In this document: positions 1 to 5,442 of the stretch, in pieces
Position numbering within the stretch: the stretch's first letter is position 1
Layout of the letters: every line of letters begins with the position of its first letter
Assembly (NCBI GenBank): GCA_028065135.1
Contig: JAPTWR010000026.1
Span: 1 to 7,811 of the forward strand
DNA length: 7,811 bases
From: Acidithiobacillus sp.
GTDB lineage: Bacteria > Pseudomonadota > Gammaproteobacteria > Acidithiobacillales > Acidithiobacillaceae
Reading direction: 5' to 3'
Position numbers and translations under genes: made by a program
Notes under the pieces: model-generated
Database searches by the model: none
Seen by the model: only the letters and a program-made list of their open reading frames with translations
What the model was told of the DNA's origin: nothing

Positions 1-536
1 GGATAGCGTTCGCGGATGCGTTGTACAAGGAAGTCAGCACAGCGTTTAATGTGCCCATCACGTTCCTCAAGACCCGCGAAACGAAGGAGAAGCGCAGCGC
101 GAGACTGTCTCTCGGTCACTGCATGGATGGCGAATTCGCCAACGTGGTGCGCCTGATCAATCATCGCGGGAATCGCCCCATCGGGCACTCCACCATCCCA
201 TATTCCCCTCGCCAGATCCTGCAGTGGTGGGGCACCGATTATCGCCGTGCGCAGCGCGAAACGTACTGGATCGACAAGGTGCGCGACCGGCTGCTTTCCG
301 ATCCTGGCCATTGGGTGGTGACCGACGTGCGTTTTCAGAACGAGGCCGACCTGATACGGGAGCTTGGAGGGCAACTCGGTCTGGTGTTGCGACCCGGCGT
401 GGAGCCGGTGGCGGGCCATGTGTCTGAAGCGTACTGGCAGAGCTGCAGACCAGATTTCCAGGTTCGCAATGACGGGACGCTGGAAGACCTGACGGCCACC
501 GTGACGGCGGTCGCCATACTGGCGATGGCCGCCTGA
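1..536 (+). CDS. Deoxynucleoside monophosphate kinase, phage type (5' partial)
   Basis: C-terminal part of a dNMP kinase of the phage T4 gp1-like type, which phosphorylates deoxynucleoside monophosphates to diphosphates with ATP in the cytoplasm and so feeds dNTP synthesis for phage replication. Seen: the frame is open to the left edge, reading IAFADALYKEV before the TTG at 21, which matches the family's 'FAD-xLK-EV' segment just after the P-loop, so the true start and the nucleotide-binding P-loop lie upstream of the window and TTG 21 is not the start. Further in come SPRQILQWWGTDYRR, the signature VVTDVRFQNEAD near position 320-350, then a GG-turn and a GHVSE motif near 415-430, in the usual order. 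The next gene follows 24 nt later and also acts on nucleotides. Assignment rests on motif recognition; substrate range (dGMP, dTMP, 5-hydroxymethyl-dCMP) cannot be read from this part. Confidence 0.85.
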   Translation, partial: IAFADALYKEVSTAFNVPITFLKTRETKEKRSARLSLGHCMDGEFANVVRLINHRGNRPIGHSTIPYSPRQILQWWGTDYRRAQRETYWIDKVRDRLLSDPGHWVVTDVRFQNEADLIRELGGQLGLVLRPGVEPVAGHVSEAYWQSCRPDFQVRNDGTLEDLTATVTAVAILAMAA

Positions 537-560
537 ACCAACCAACACAAGAGGGTAACC

Positions 561-1298
561 ATGGAAAACGACGCCAATGATGTTCTGACGCTGGACAAGC
601 TCCGCGTTCAGATGGAACCGATGCTGAACCATATCTGCATTGTTTTTGACACCGATATCGGACGGCTGGTTGGTGTGGCCGAGGATGACCACGACTTCTA
701 CTACCTGGTGGACACCATCGCGTGCAAACGCACCCGGTACAGCGCGGTCGGGCACGTTTTCAGCCTGAAAGACCGCATTCCGGAGGATCGTTACGCCGCC
801 ATGGATCGCATGCATACGGAGAACGGGTGTCCGGCTGTGGCGGCGATGGTTGTCGAGTGGCAGGATTTTTCTACAGCGGATACGCGCCTTGCAAACGCCA
901 TTCTTCGTTATTTAGACCCTCGCGCCGATGATACGGTGGTGAACCGTGTGGCCAGGATTATCCGGTATTTTCGGGAGGATTATGGCTTCTTCGACCTGGT
1001 GGCGCACCTGTATCGCCAGCGCGCTTTTTCCAGGGATGCCTTTGGCCCTGGCCAGCGCACAGCCGGTGTGTTGGACCACATCCGCAAGGAATTGATAGAG
1101 ATTGAGGCCGCTCCTGATGACCTGACCGAATGGGTGGACGTGGTGTTGCTGGCCCTGGACGGAGCATGGCGGGCCGGGCATGAGCCGGAGGCCATCACTC
1201 GGGCCATCGCGGACAAGCAGCGCCGTAACCAACAACGAACCTGGCCGGACTGGCGGACGGCGGAAGAGGGGAAGGCCATCGAGCATGTGCGCGAGTAG
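561..1298 (+). CDS. DUF550 (MazZ-type) dATP/dGTP pyrophosphohydrolase with an extra N-terminal domain
   Basis: 245 aa. Residues about 142-243 match the DUF550 family, all-alpha MazG-related enzymes that hydrolyse dATP/dGTP to the monophosphate plus pyrophosphate; the MazZ member makes dGMP for 2-aminoadenine synthesis in some phages. Seen: FGPGQRT (161-167), LDHIRKEL, an acidic set E177/E180/E182 followed by E190 and D193 (ExxE...ExxD, the metal-binding pattern of the superfamily), GAWRAGHEP, a KQRRNQQRTWPDW block and the terminal KAIEHVR. Residues 1-140 are not part of the domain and are not recognised; they are predicted mixed alpha/beta, beginning LNHICIVFDTDIGRL. Start ATG 561 has GAGGG at 551-555, 5 nt away. 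It sits 24 nt behind the dNMP kinase, a sensible partner since one enzyme supplies and the other drains purine nucleotides. No purZ-like gene is visible, so a role in Z-DNA is not shown. Confidence 0.8.
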   Translation: MENDANDVLTLDKLRVQMEPMLNHICIVFDTDIGRLVGVAEDDHDFYYLVDTIACKRTRYSAVGHVFSLKDRIPEDRYAAMDRMHTENGCPAVAAMVVEWQDFSTADTRLANAILRYLDPRADDTVVNRVARIIRYFREDYGFFDLVAHLYRQRAFSRDAFGPGQRTAGVLDHIRKELIEIEAAPDDLTEWVDVVLLALDGAWRAGHEPEAITRAIADKQRRNQQRTWPDWRTAEEGKAIEHVRE

Positions 1299-1330
1299 AC
1301 GGGAGGAGTTCGTGTGGGTGGTCCGAAAAT

Positions 1331-1360
1331 TTGACATCCTGTGTATGATTGTTATATACT
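1331..1360 (+). promoter_or_regulatory. Sigma70-type promoter P1
   Basis: Perfect -35 TTGACA at 1331-1336, an 18-nt spacer and TATACT at 1355-1360 as -10 (an overlapping TATATA at 1353-1358 gives a 16-nt spacer). Transcription would begin near 1366-1368, just ahead of the strong ribosome site of the 40-aa gene. It lies in the only real intergenic gap of the first half (1299-1386). Its -10 lies inside the inverted repeat 1344-1367, and the same arrangement recurs at 5389-5424. Confidence 0.8.
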
Positions 1361-1367
1361 AATCATA
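1344..1367. promoter_or_regulatory. Operator candidate O1 (inverted repeat over the -10)
   Basis: Perfect 7-bp arms TATGATT (1344-1350) and AATCATA (1361-1367) separated by 10 nt. The repeat spans the -10 element and the likely start site, the classic position for a dimeric repressor. The arms, the 10-nt spacing and most of the spacer are repeated at 5401-5424 in the second promoter, which argues strongly against chance. The regulator is not in the window. Confidence 0.75.
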
Positions 1368-1386
1368 TATTGAAAAGGAGGCAGTC

Positions 1387-1509
1387 ATGGGCGCGGATTT
1401 TTACCTGAAAAAGTTGGACCAGCAGGCGGCAAAAAGGGAAGCCAATGAGCTTGCAGAGCTAAAGCGTCTTCAAGCCAAATACCCAACCATTGAACGGAGT
1501 ATGCCGTGA
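1387..1509 (+). CDS. Small protein of 40 aa, unknown
   Basis: First gene behind promoter P1. It encodes 40 residues (MGADFYLKK... to ...ERSMP), with a polar, charged, helix-favouring middle (QQAAKREANELAELKRLQ) that could form one amphipathic or coiled-coil helix; there is no signal peptide or membrane segment. The start is well supported: AAGGAGG at 1375-1381 lies 5 nt before ATG 1387, among the best ribosome sites in the window. Its TGA (1507-1509) overlaps the GTG of the next gene (1506-1508), so the two are translationally coupled. I do not recognise a family. Position directly behind a tightly controlled promoter suggests it is made early and in quantity, but that is inference. Confidence 0.7.
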   Translation: MGADFYLKKLDQQAAKREANELAELKRLQAKYPTIERSMP

Positions 1510-1796
1510 AATTATATAAGAGAGATTTGCAGGATTTTACTGCCCGGGAGGTCGAGGGCGAGCCATACCCAGGTACGGATTCGGATGGTGATACGTGTTA
1601 CCACAACTCCCATTTTCGGACAGAGATTGAGGCGTGGGCGTCACTGAAAGCCGAAGTGGAAGCCAGGGTCTCCATGGCTGGCCGGGATGTAGCTCAAAAG
1701 AAGATGGAACTTCTGAATGCGCAAGAGAAGGACGGTGAGGCGGCTATCGCGTTCGAGAAAATGACGGAAAATATGCGCCAGGCTGGCCGATATTAA
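1506..1796 (+). CDS. Hypothetical protein, 96 aa, small and acidic
   Basis: Unrecognised 96-aa soluble protein. The N-terminal third (about 1-40) holds aromatic, Asp and Gly-rich residues with TDSDGDTCYHNSHF; the remainder (about 40-92) is a long charged helical stretch rich in E, A, K and M, likely one or two helices or a coiled coil, including EAWASLKAEVEARVSMAGRD. The start is GTG 1506, overlapping the previous stop by 4 nt, with GGAG at 1496-1499 six nt upstream, so the start is well placed in spite of not being ATG. Only 1 nt separates its TAA from the next ATG. It is second in the operon driven by P1. Small helical proteins of this kind are common in phage early regions and usually lack assigned functions. 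Confidence 0.75.
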   Translation: MKLYKRDLQDFTAREVEGEPYPGTDSDGDTCYHNSHFRTEIEAWASLKAEVEARVSMAGRDVAQKKMELLNAQEKDGEAAIAFEKMTENMRQAGRY

Positions 1797-1797
1797 G

Positions 1798-2334
1798 ATG
1801 AGCGCTGCAATTCACAACCGGCATATCGTAAAGGCGCATTGCTCGATTTGTCACGCCATCGTGTACGCCGATCAGGGTTATTATTGGACTTCCATGGACC
1901 ACTATGATTGCCATACAGGTGGAAAGGGCAGCACCGATCCGATAGAGGCGATGAGAGACGCCATCGAAAAAGGCGATAAAGCCATGAGCGCCTTGCTGGG
2001 AGAGGTTGGGTTGCCACCCAAAAAACCCAGGGCTAAAGCGGGGACCGGCGCGTTGGCGCAACACGTCAAGCAGTTGGTCGTTACCGCGCTGGAAGCAAAA
2101 CTGGGAGAGCGCGTGACTCGTGCTAACCTTTGGCTCCAAGAAGGCGACTATCGGGGACAGAAGTGGGATCTGGATAGCTGGGCAGTGAATGCTGTCGTAG
2201 GCGGTCTTCTGATCTGCTGCAGCAGCTTGGCTCCGATGCGTGATTACCGGCGCTGCAAAACGGTACGTCTGGGGCATGATGATGTCCATAGCGACGGTGA
2301 ATCATGCCCGCGATTCGAGTTAAGAAGTACCTAA
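1798..2334 (+). CDS. Cys/His-rich hypothetical protein, copy A
   Basis: 178 aa, no family recognised. Near the N terminus it has a compact metal-binding-like knuckle: C15-x2-C18-H19, then H35-x2-C38-H39 (CSICH ... DHYDCH). A charged linker (about 44-80, PPKKPRAKAG) leads to a conserved central region with ALAQHVKQLV and GDYRG-x-KWDLDSW (about 117-128), then CCSSLA, DYRRCKTV and LGHDDVH (140-164). Copy B (5443-5988) keeps all these motifs; about 117 of 157 aligned residues are identical by hand, and the copies diverge abruptly after the HDD-x-H motif. The conserved Cys and His suggest zinc or another metal, and the basic linker would allow nucleic-acid contact; both are inference. The start follows the 96-aa gene by 1 nt without a good ribosome site, so it probably depends on coupling. 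Confidence 0.8.
   Translation: MSAAIHNRHIVKAHCSICHAIVYADQGYYWTSMDHYDCHTGGKGSTDPIEAMRDAIEKGDKAMSALLGEVGLPPKKPRAKAGTGALAQHVKQLVVTALEAKLGERVTRANLWLQEGDYRGQKWDLDSWAVNAVVGGLLICCSSLAPMRDYRRCKTVRLGHDDVHSDGESCPRFELRST
1819..2289 (+). repeat. Long direct repeat, copy A (paralogous coding repeat)
   Basis: Coding region that aligns with 5449-5934 on the same strand. Several stretches of over 20 nt are identical, around 1858-1880, 1982-2008, 2043-2066 and 2160-2182, separated by diverged segments. The copies are about 3.6 kb apart and flank the 334-aa gene, the 89-aa gene, the interrupted gene and the methyltransferase. The patchy identity fits duplication followed by selection on key motifs, or local gene conversion between copies. 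Confidence 0.8.
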
Positions 2335-2351
2335 GAAATATGGAGCATGTC

Positions 2352-3308
2352 ATGGCAAAACGCAAATTTCACATGAAGCAGGCGGATATGAGCGGCAAGG
2401 ACTGGATGGTTCTTTCTTTCCGCCATTACATGGATACGGGGAAGCCCATATATCCGCTATCAGATCCGATTATTACCAGCGTTTGCGGTGACGAAATCGA
2501 ATACGGCAAATTATTCGCGTACCTGTTTCGTCGCTTTGGGTACCCTGACCGTGGCTGGGACGATTACAAAAACTTAGTGAGTTATCGGCTCACTACGCCA
2601 CATCCAGATATGGTGTTACGCATCACGCCGTATGTAGGGAACACATCCGTCCTTACCATGGATTTCATGGTCGAGAGCCAATTCTTTTTCGCTATTGAAG
2701 ATTATGCTCGGCGCGATCAAGCTGCATGGGACTATCGGGCATTAGATTTTGCTGAACAGCAAGGTCTTCCGGTCTGGATGTCCGAGTGGCTCGATATCTT
2801 CAACACAGAGTACCGTGAAGCGTTCCCAGATGTGCCATTTGCCGAAAATTGGCGACAGGCCATGGGGTTTCCCTATGCGCTTGATAAAGAAGGCAGCCGT
2901 CCTTATGAACTGACTCATCGTGTCGTCGAGTTTCGTAAGAAGCTATACGGTGATTATGAGAAGGTTGAGCCACGACCCACGCGCTACAATCGCTCCGGTG
3001 TTGTGCAGGATTGGAACGATGATGATCCGCTCAAGCCGTTTGCACAAGCGGCGCTGGTAGCGCTGGAGGATTTGCGCACTCCTGTCGGTGTGCGAGACCA
3101 GTCCATCAATGCGTTCGGTGAGGTTGAATCGGGACGTGCCGATGTTAACGCCTCCCCAAGCGCAGGTTATCCGTCTGGCGCACTCGGAAATACCGCGGCC
3201 AAAGAATTTGCCGAGCTTCATGGTCTTATTCTGAAGCTGGGTAAGGGCAACGCCAAGCGGGGGATCAAAAAAGTCATGTCTGCTATTGGCGCCGGAGTGG
3301 CCCGATGA
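2352..3308 (+). CDS. Hypothetical protein, about 318 aa
   Basis: Unrecognised soluble protein and the largest unknown in the window. I prefer ATG 2352 (MAKRKFHMKQAD) because GGAG at 2342-2345 sits 6 nt before it and it follows the previous stop; the longer form from ATG 2304 (334 aa) would overlap copy A by 31 nt, has only a weak ribosome site and begins inside a small GAATC/GATTC hairpin. The N-terminal two thirds is rich in Trp, Tyr and Phe (HYMDTGKPIYPLSDP, FAYLFRRFGYPDRGWDDYKN), suggesting a compact globular fold; about 225-300 looks like a linker rich in D, N, S and G, and the C terminus is a basic helix (LKLGKGNAKRGIKKVMSA) that might touch DNA or RNA. There are no membrane segments or catalytic motifs I can name. 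Its TGA overlaps the next ATG (ATGA, 3305-3308). Confidence 0.75.
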   Translation: MAKRKFHMKQADMSGKDWMVLSFRHYMDTGKPIYPLSDPIITSVCGDEIEYGKLFAYLFRRFGYPDRGWDDYKNLVSYRLTTPHPDMVLRITPYVGNTSVLTMDFMVESQFFFAIEDYARRDQAAWDYRALDFAEQQGLPVWMSEWLDIFNTEYREAFPDVPFAENWRQAMGFPYALDKEGSRPYELTHRVVEFRKKLYGDYEKVEPRPTRYNRSGVVQDWNDDDPLKPFAQAALVALEDLRTPVGVRDQSINAFGEVESGRADVNASPSAGYPSGALGNTAAKEFAELHGLILKLGKGNAKRGIKKVMSAIGAGVAR

Positions 3309-3574
3309 CCAGCAAAACAATGAATAAAGCAGAAGAAACGAAAATCCTTACAAAGAAAAAACCAACAGGATTTGTTGCGATTTGCCAGTGCGGGGTAATC
3401 GTCGGGGCGATGGACTACGAGCGCACAGAACGCCGTGAGGCTGGCAAGCTGCTCGGAACATGGCTACACGATGGTTGCACAGTAGAGCCACGTTTTAACG
3501 GTACATGGAGTGTCACGGTAGAGAACTGTCGATGCGGGACCGGAAAGACGTGTGGTGAAGGGGGTGCCGAATGA
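3305..3574 (+). CDS. Small Cys-containing phage-type hypothetical protein
   Basis: 89 aa. After a basic N-terminal tail (about 1-20), it carries a CQCG pair (about 28-31), a charged helix ERTERREAGKLLGTWL (40-55), GCTVEPRF, GTWSV and a closing CRCG (about 75-78). The two C-x-C pairs framing a helix-plus-strands core suggest a small zinc-binding fold. I recall similar short proteins with a 'CQCG...DRxEAGKxLGxWL...CxC' layout from phage genomes, but I know no function for them. The start ATG overlaps the preceding stop and its own stop TGA overlaps an ATG at 3571, so it is embedded in a coupled run. An alternative start at ATG 3320 would remove only the tail. Confidence 0.75.
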   Translation: MTSKTMNKAEETKILTKKKPTGFVAICQCGVIVGAMDYERTERREAGKLLGTWLHDGCTVEPRFNGTWSVTVENCRCGTGKTCGEGGAE

Positions 3575-3582
3575 CTGAATAA
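3571..3582 (+). other. Interrupted natural start: ATG followed by TAA at codon 4
   Basis: ATG 3571 overlaps the previous gene's TGA in the ATGA pattern used elsewhere in this window and has a strong ribosome site, GAAGGGGG at 3557-3564, 6 nt upstream. It is in the same frame as the 3610-4119 gene and would read M-T-E-stop-SPAPDSLYDVITA, with the frame then open to 4119. A single C-to-T change of a CAA codon (Gln) to TAA at 3580 would explain it. As it stands only a three-residue peptide is made from this start. Confidence 0.7.
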
Positions 3583-3609
3583 TCGCCCGCCCCAGACTCG
3601 CTTTATGAC

Positions 3610-4119
3610 GTGATAACCGCAATCCTGAACAATGTCGATAGTGACAATATGTCACTATTCGCGTCACTTCAGGATCATCCCATGCTGCAGGATGCCCAAA
3701 CCTTTGTGCGTGACGGCCAGCCAGAACGGTTTCGTTACGCGCTTCAATACCCGCTGGAACGGGTGGTGGATGGGTTGCTTCAGACCGCAATCCCCGGAAA
3801 GCGGGAGGCACAATTCATCTTGCGGCAATATTCGTTTCTGAACTCCCACTTTCAGAAAATTATCGAGCGTCAGGAGGGGGTTGGCTGTTGTGCTGACAAA
3901 TCCAGGACCATCCTGCATCGCCTGTTACAATACTACCTGACCGGGACCGAAGTGGTATTTGATCCGAACGAGGAATACACCTTCGACCACCCGACTACGG
4001 TTTTCACCAACCATCAGGAGATCGTGACATTTTTCGAGGGGTTGCGCAGCCTGTATTACGGGAATCCTGAAGGGTATTTGAAGGCATTAAAAAACGCATT
4101 GGAGATCGTGTCAATTTGA
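3610..4119 (+). CDS. Hypothetical protein upstream of the methyltransferase, 5' end probably interrupted
   Basis: 169 aa if read from GTG 3610; 156 aa from ATG 3649; the original protein was probably 182 aa, from ATG 3571, but a TAA sits at its fourth codon. Neither GTG 3610 nor ATG 3649 has a recognisable ribosome site, so expression would need reinitiation after the tiny MTE peptide. The protein is mostly helical with an even mix of charged and aromatic residues; visible stretches are RYALQYPLERVVDGLLQ, FILRQYSFLNSHFQKIIERQ, a GVGCCADKS turn and HRLLQYYLTGTEVVFDP. I recognise no family. Its stop overlaps the TTG start of the methyltransferase by 4 nt (TTGA), so it was built as a coupled partner or leader of that gene. 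Possible roles as methyltransferase partner or anti-restriction factor are guesses. Confidence 0.6.
   Translation: MITAILNNVDSDNMSLFASLQDHPMLQDAQTFVRDGQPERFRYALQYPLERVVDGLLQTAIPGKREAQFILRQYSFLNSHFQKIIERQEGVGCCADKSRTILHRLLQYYLTGTEVVFDPNEEYTFDHPTTVFTNHQEIVTFFEGLRSLYYGNPEGYLKALKNALEIVSI
3638..3658. repeat. Perfect short inverted repeat, 9-bp arms with a 3-nt loop
   Basis: ATAGTGACA (3638-3646), ATA, then TGTCACTAT (3650-3658). It lies just inside the 5' end of the 3610-4119 frame and covers its possible ATG 3649. It could be an operator or, in RNA, a hairpin that hides ATG 3649; no promoter elements are clear next to it, so the role is open. Confidence 0.5.
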
Positions 4120-5405
4120 ACGCTAACCCACTACAAATAAGCCTTTTTGCAGAAGTGGCCGGCGCATACGCGGCATCCCCGTGCGGCGTCCTGGATAACG
4201 ATGCGCTCTATGCAACGGTGGCCGCCCACATTGGCGCGTCACCTGAAGCCATGGATGCGCGGGCACCGATTGGACGTGCCGGCGTACCGCGATCCACCGT
4301 CAAACGCAGAATTCGCTGGTACCAGCAGACCCTCAAACAACTGGGGATTATCGAGCATGTGCCCGGAGAGCGTGGTGTTTGGCAACTTTCCGAAAATGCC
4401 GGAAAGTATCTGCATCGGGCGGCAAACGGCGTAACACTGGTGGCTTTCAGCACTGATCTGGGCGTGGCGATTTGGGGAAGCCATCAAGACGTATTCCGCC
4501 AGATCAATGAGCCTATCGCCTTGTGCATCAGTTCGCCGCCCTATCCACTGCGAAAAGCGCGGGCTTACGGCGGGCCTGACGAACGGCAGTACGTGGATTT
4601 CATCTGCGGAGCCTTGGAACCCATTGTGCGCAGCTTGATTCCCGGTGGAAGCATTGTGCTCAATGTGAGCGGGGATGTGTTTGAGCCTAAGAAACCAAGC
4701 CGGTCACTGTACCTGGAGCGCCTGGTCCTGGCCCTGAATGACCGACTGGGCTTGTCGCTCATGGACCGCATCCCCTGGGTCAATTACAGCAAGCCACCGG
4801 CACCGACATATTGGGCATGCGTGAATCGCGTGCAGCTCACCACGGCGTATGAACCCCTGTATTGGTTCACCAATGACCCGGACAAGGTTCGGTCGGACAA
4901 CCGGCGCGTTCTGGAGGCCCATACGGCACGGCACCAACGTCTCATGGCATCGGGCGGTGATGGGCGGTTGGCCACTTATGGTGATGGCGCCTACCACATT
5001 CGGCCGGACAGCTTTGGGCGGGTCACCACAGGAAAGATTCCTCGCAACGTCATCGAGCGCGGCCATGTCTGTAGTGATACCGCAGCATACCGGCGACATG
5101 CCCAGGCGCTGGGAATGCCGACCCATGGAGCCATGCAGCCTACCAGCATCCCGGACTTTTTCATTCGGCTGCTGACTCAACCGGATGACCTGGTTGTGGA
5201 TCCGTTCGGAGGCACCGTGAAAACCGGCCTGGCCGCCGAGCGTTTGGGGCGGCGATGGCTGGTGACGGAATGGATGCTGGAGTATCTGCGTGGGGCTGCG
5301 GAGATGTTTCGGGGATATGCTGGATTTGGAATGAACGGTGGTTTGTCTGCTATGCGGCCCCCGTCTTTATGTACGGACGGATTAAAAGTTGACACCATAG
5401 TATGA
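4116..5405 (+). CDS. Orphan DNA amino-methyltransferase (beta-class N4-cytosine/N6-adenine) with N-terminal winged-helix-like domain
   Basis: 429 aa, from TTG 4116 overlapping the previous stop, with GGAG at 4101-4104. Transfers a methyl group from S-adenosylmethionine to an exocyclic amino group in DNA. Motif order defines the beta class: catalytic motif IV SPPY (140-143) comes first, then a long middle region (about 190-335) as target recognition, then QPTSIP and SAM-binding motif I DPFGGT (362-367) followed by LAAERLGRRW. SPPY is commonest in N4-cytosine enzymes, but N6-adenine is possible. Residues about 50-105 (VPRSTVKRRIRWYQQTLKQLG ... ERGVWQLSENAGKYL) resemble the Mrr-N-type winged helix, so DNA binding may be separate from the catalytic core. 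No restriction nuclease lies beside it, as for phage modification or anti-restriction enzymes. The last ~20 residues look non-conserved, and their codons contain the -35 of promoter P2. Confidence 0.85.
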   Translation: MNANPLQISLFAEVAGAYAASPCGVLDNDALYATVAAHIGASPEAMDARAPIGRAGVPRSTVKRRIRWYQQTLKQLGIIEHVPGERGVWQLSENAGKYLHRAANGVTLVAFSTDLGVAIWGSHQDVFRQINEPIALCISSPPYPLRKARAYGGPDERQYVDFICGALEPIVRSLIPGGSIVLNVSGDVFEPKKPSRSLYLERLVLALNDRLGLSLMDRIPWVNYSKPPAPTYWACVNRVQLTTAYEPLYWFTNDPDKVRSDNRRVLEAHTARHQRLMASGGDGRLATYGDGAYHIRPDSFGRVTTGKIPRNVIERGHVCSDTAAYRRHAQALGMPTHGAMQPTSIPDFFIRLLTQPDDLVVDPFGGTVKTGLAAERLGRRWLVTEWMLEYLRGAAEMFRGYAGFGMNGGLSAMRPPSLCTDGLKVDTIV

Positions 5406-5417
5406 TTGTTATACAAT
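5389..5417 (+). promoter_or_regulatory. Sigma70-type promoter P2 inside the methyltransferase 3' end
   Basis: TTGACA at 5389-5394, an optimal 17-nt spacer, and TACAAT at 5412-5417. The -35 is within the last codons of the methyltransferase gene, whose stop TGA is 5403-5405. The start site would fall near 5423-5425, shortly before the ribosome site AAAGGA (5431-5436) and ATG 5443 of copy B. It lets the second Cys/His-rich gene be expressed apart from the methyltransferase. Confidence 0.8.
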
Positions 5418-5424
5418 AATCATA
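5401..5424. promoter_or_regulatory. Operator candidate O2 (inverted repeat over the -10)
   Basis: Arms TATGATT (5401-5407) and AATCATA (5418-5424) around a 10-nt centre, same arms and same spacing as 1344-1367. Symmetry reaches further inward than in O1: ATGATTGTTAT pairs with ACAATAATCAT at 9 of 11 positions. It overlaps the -10, as expected of a repressor site, and also contains the methyltransferase stop codon. Confidence 0.75.
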
Positions 5425-5442
5425 AATGGGAAAGGATGGAAC

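Noticed and set aside
21..23. TTG as the start codon of the dNMP kinase
   Set aside because: In-frame residues upstream (IAFADA) match the family, so the gene begins outside the window.
912..1337. Long minus-strand open frame (141 aa) opposite the DUF550 gene
   Set aside because: It is antisense to a conserved domain with recognisable motifs, has no ribosome site, and its composition is that of a reverse shadow. The same holds for the minus-strand frames at 1744-2289, 4704-5180 and 6239-6718.
2281..2334. Possible frameshift at the end of copy A, because its tail differs from copy B
   Set aside because: The other frames do not restore any similarity to the copy B tail; both tails are short and low in conservation, so simple divergence is enough.
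2575..2595. Inverted repeat TAGTGAG-N7-CTCACTA within the 318-aa gene
   Set aside because: A 7-bp stem inside a coding region is expected by chance in a window of this length, and no promoter is near. Mentioned only for its resemblance to 3638-3658.
4385..4407. Inverted repeat ACTTTCCG-N7-CGGAAAGT in the methyltransferase gene
   Set aside because: About one 8-bp perfect stem is expected by chance in 7.8 kb; it sits mid-gene and has no T-run, so it is neither a terminator nor an obvious operator.
5361..5381. CCGTC...GACGG stem before promoter P2 as a possible terminator
   Set aside because: Only 5 bp with a loop of about 10 nt, inside the coding sequence, and followed by ATTAAAAG instead of a T-run.
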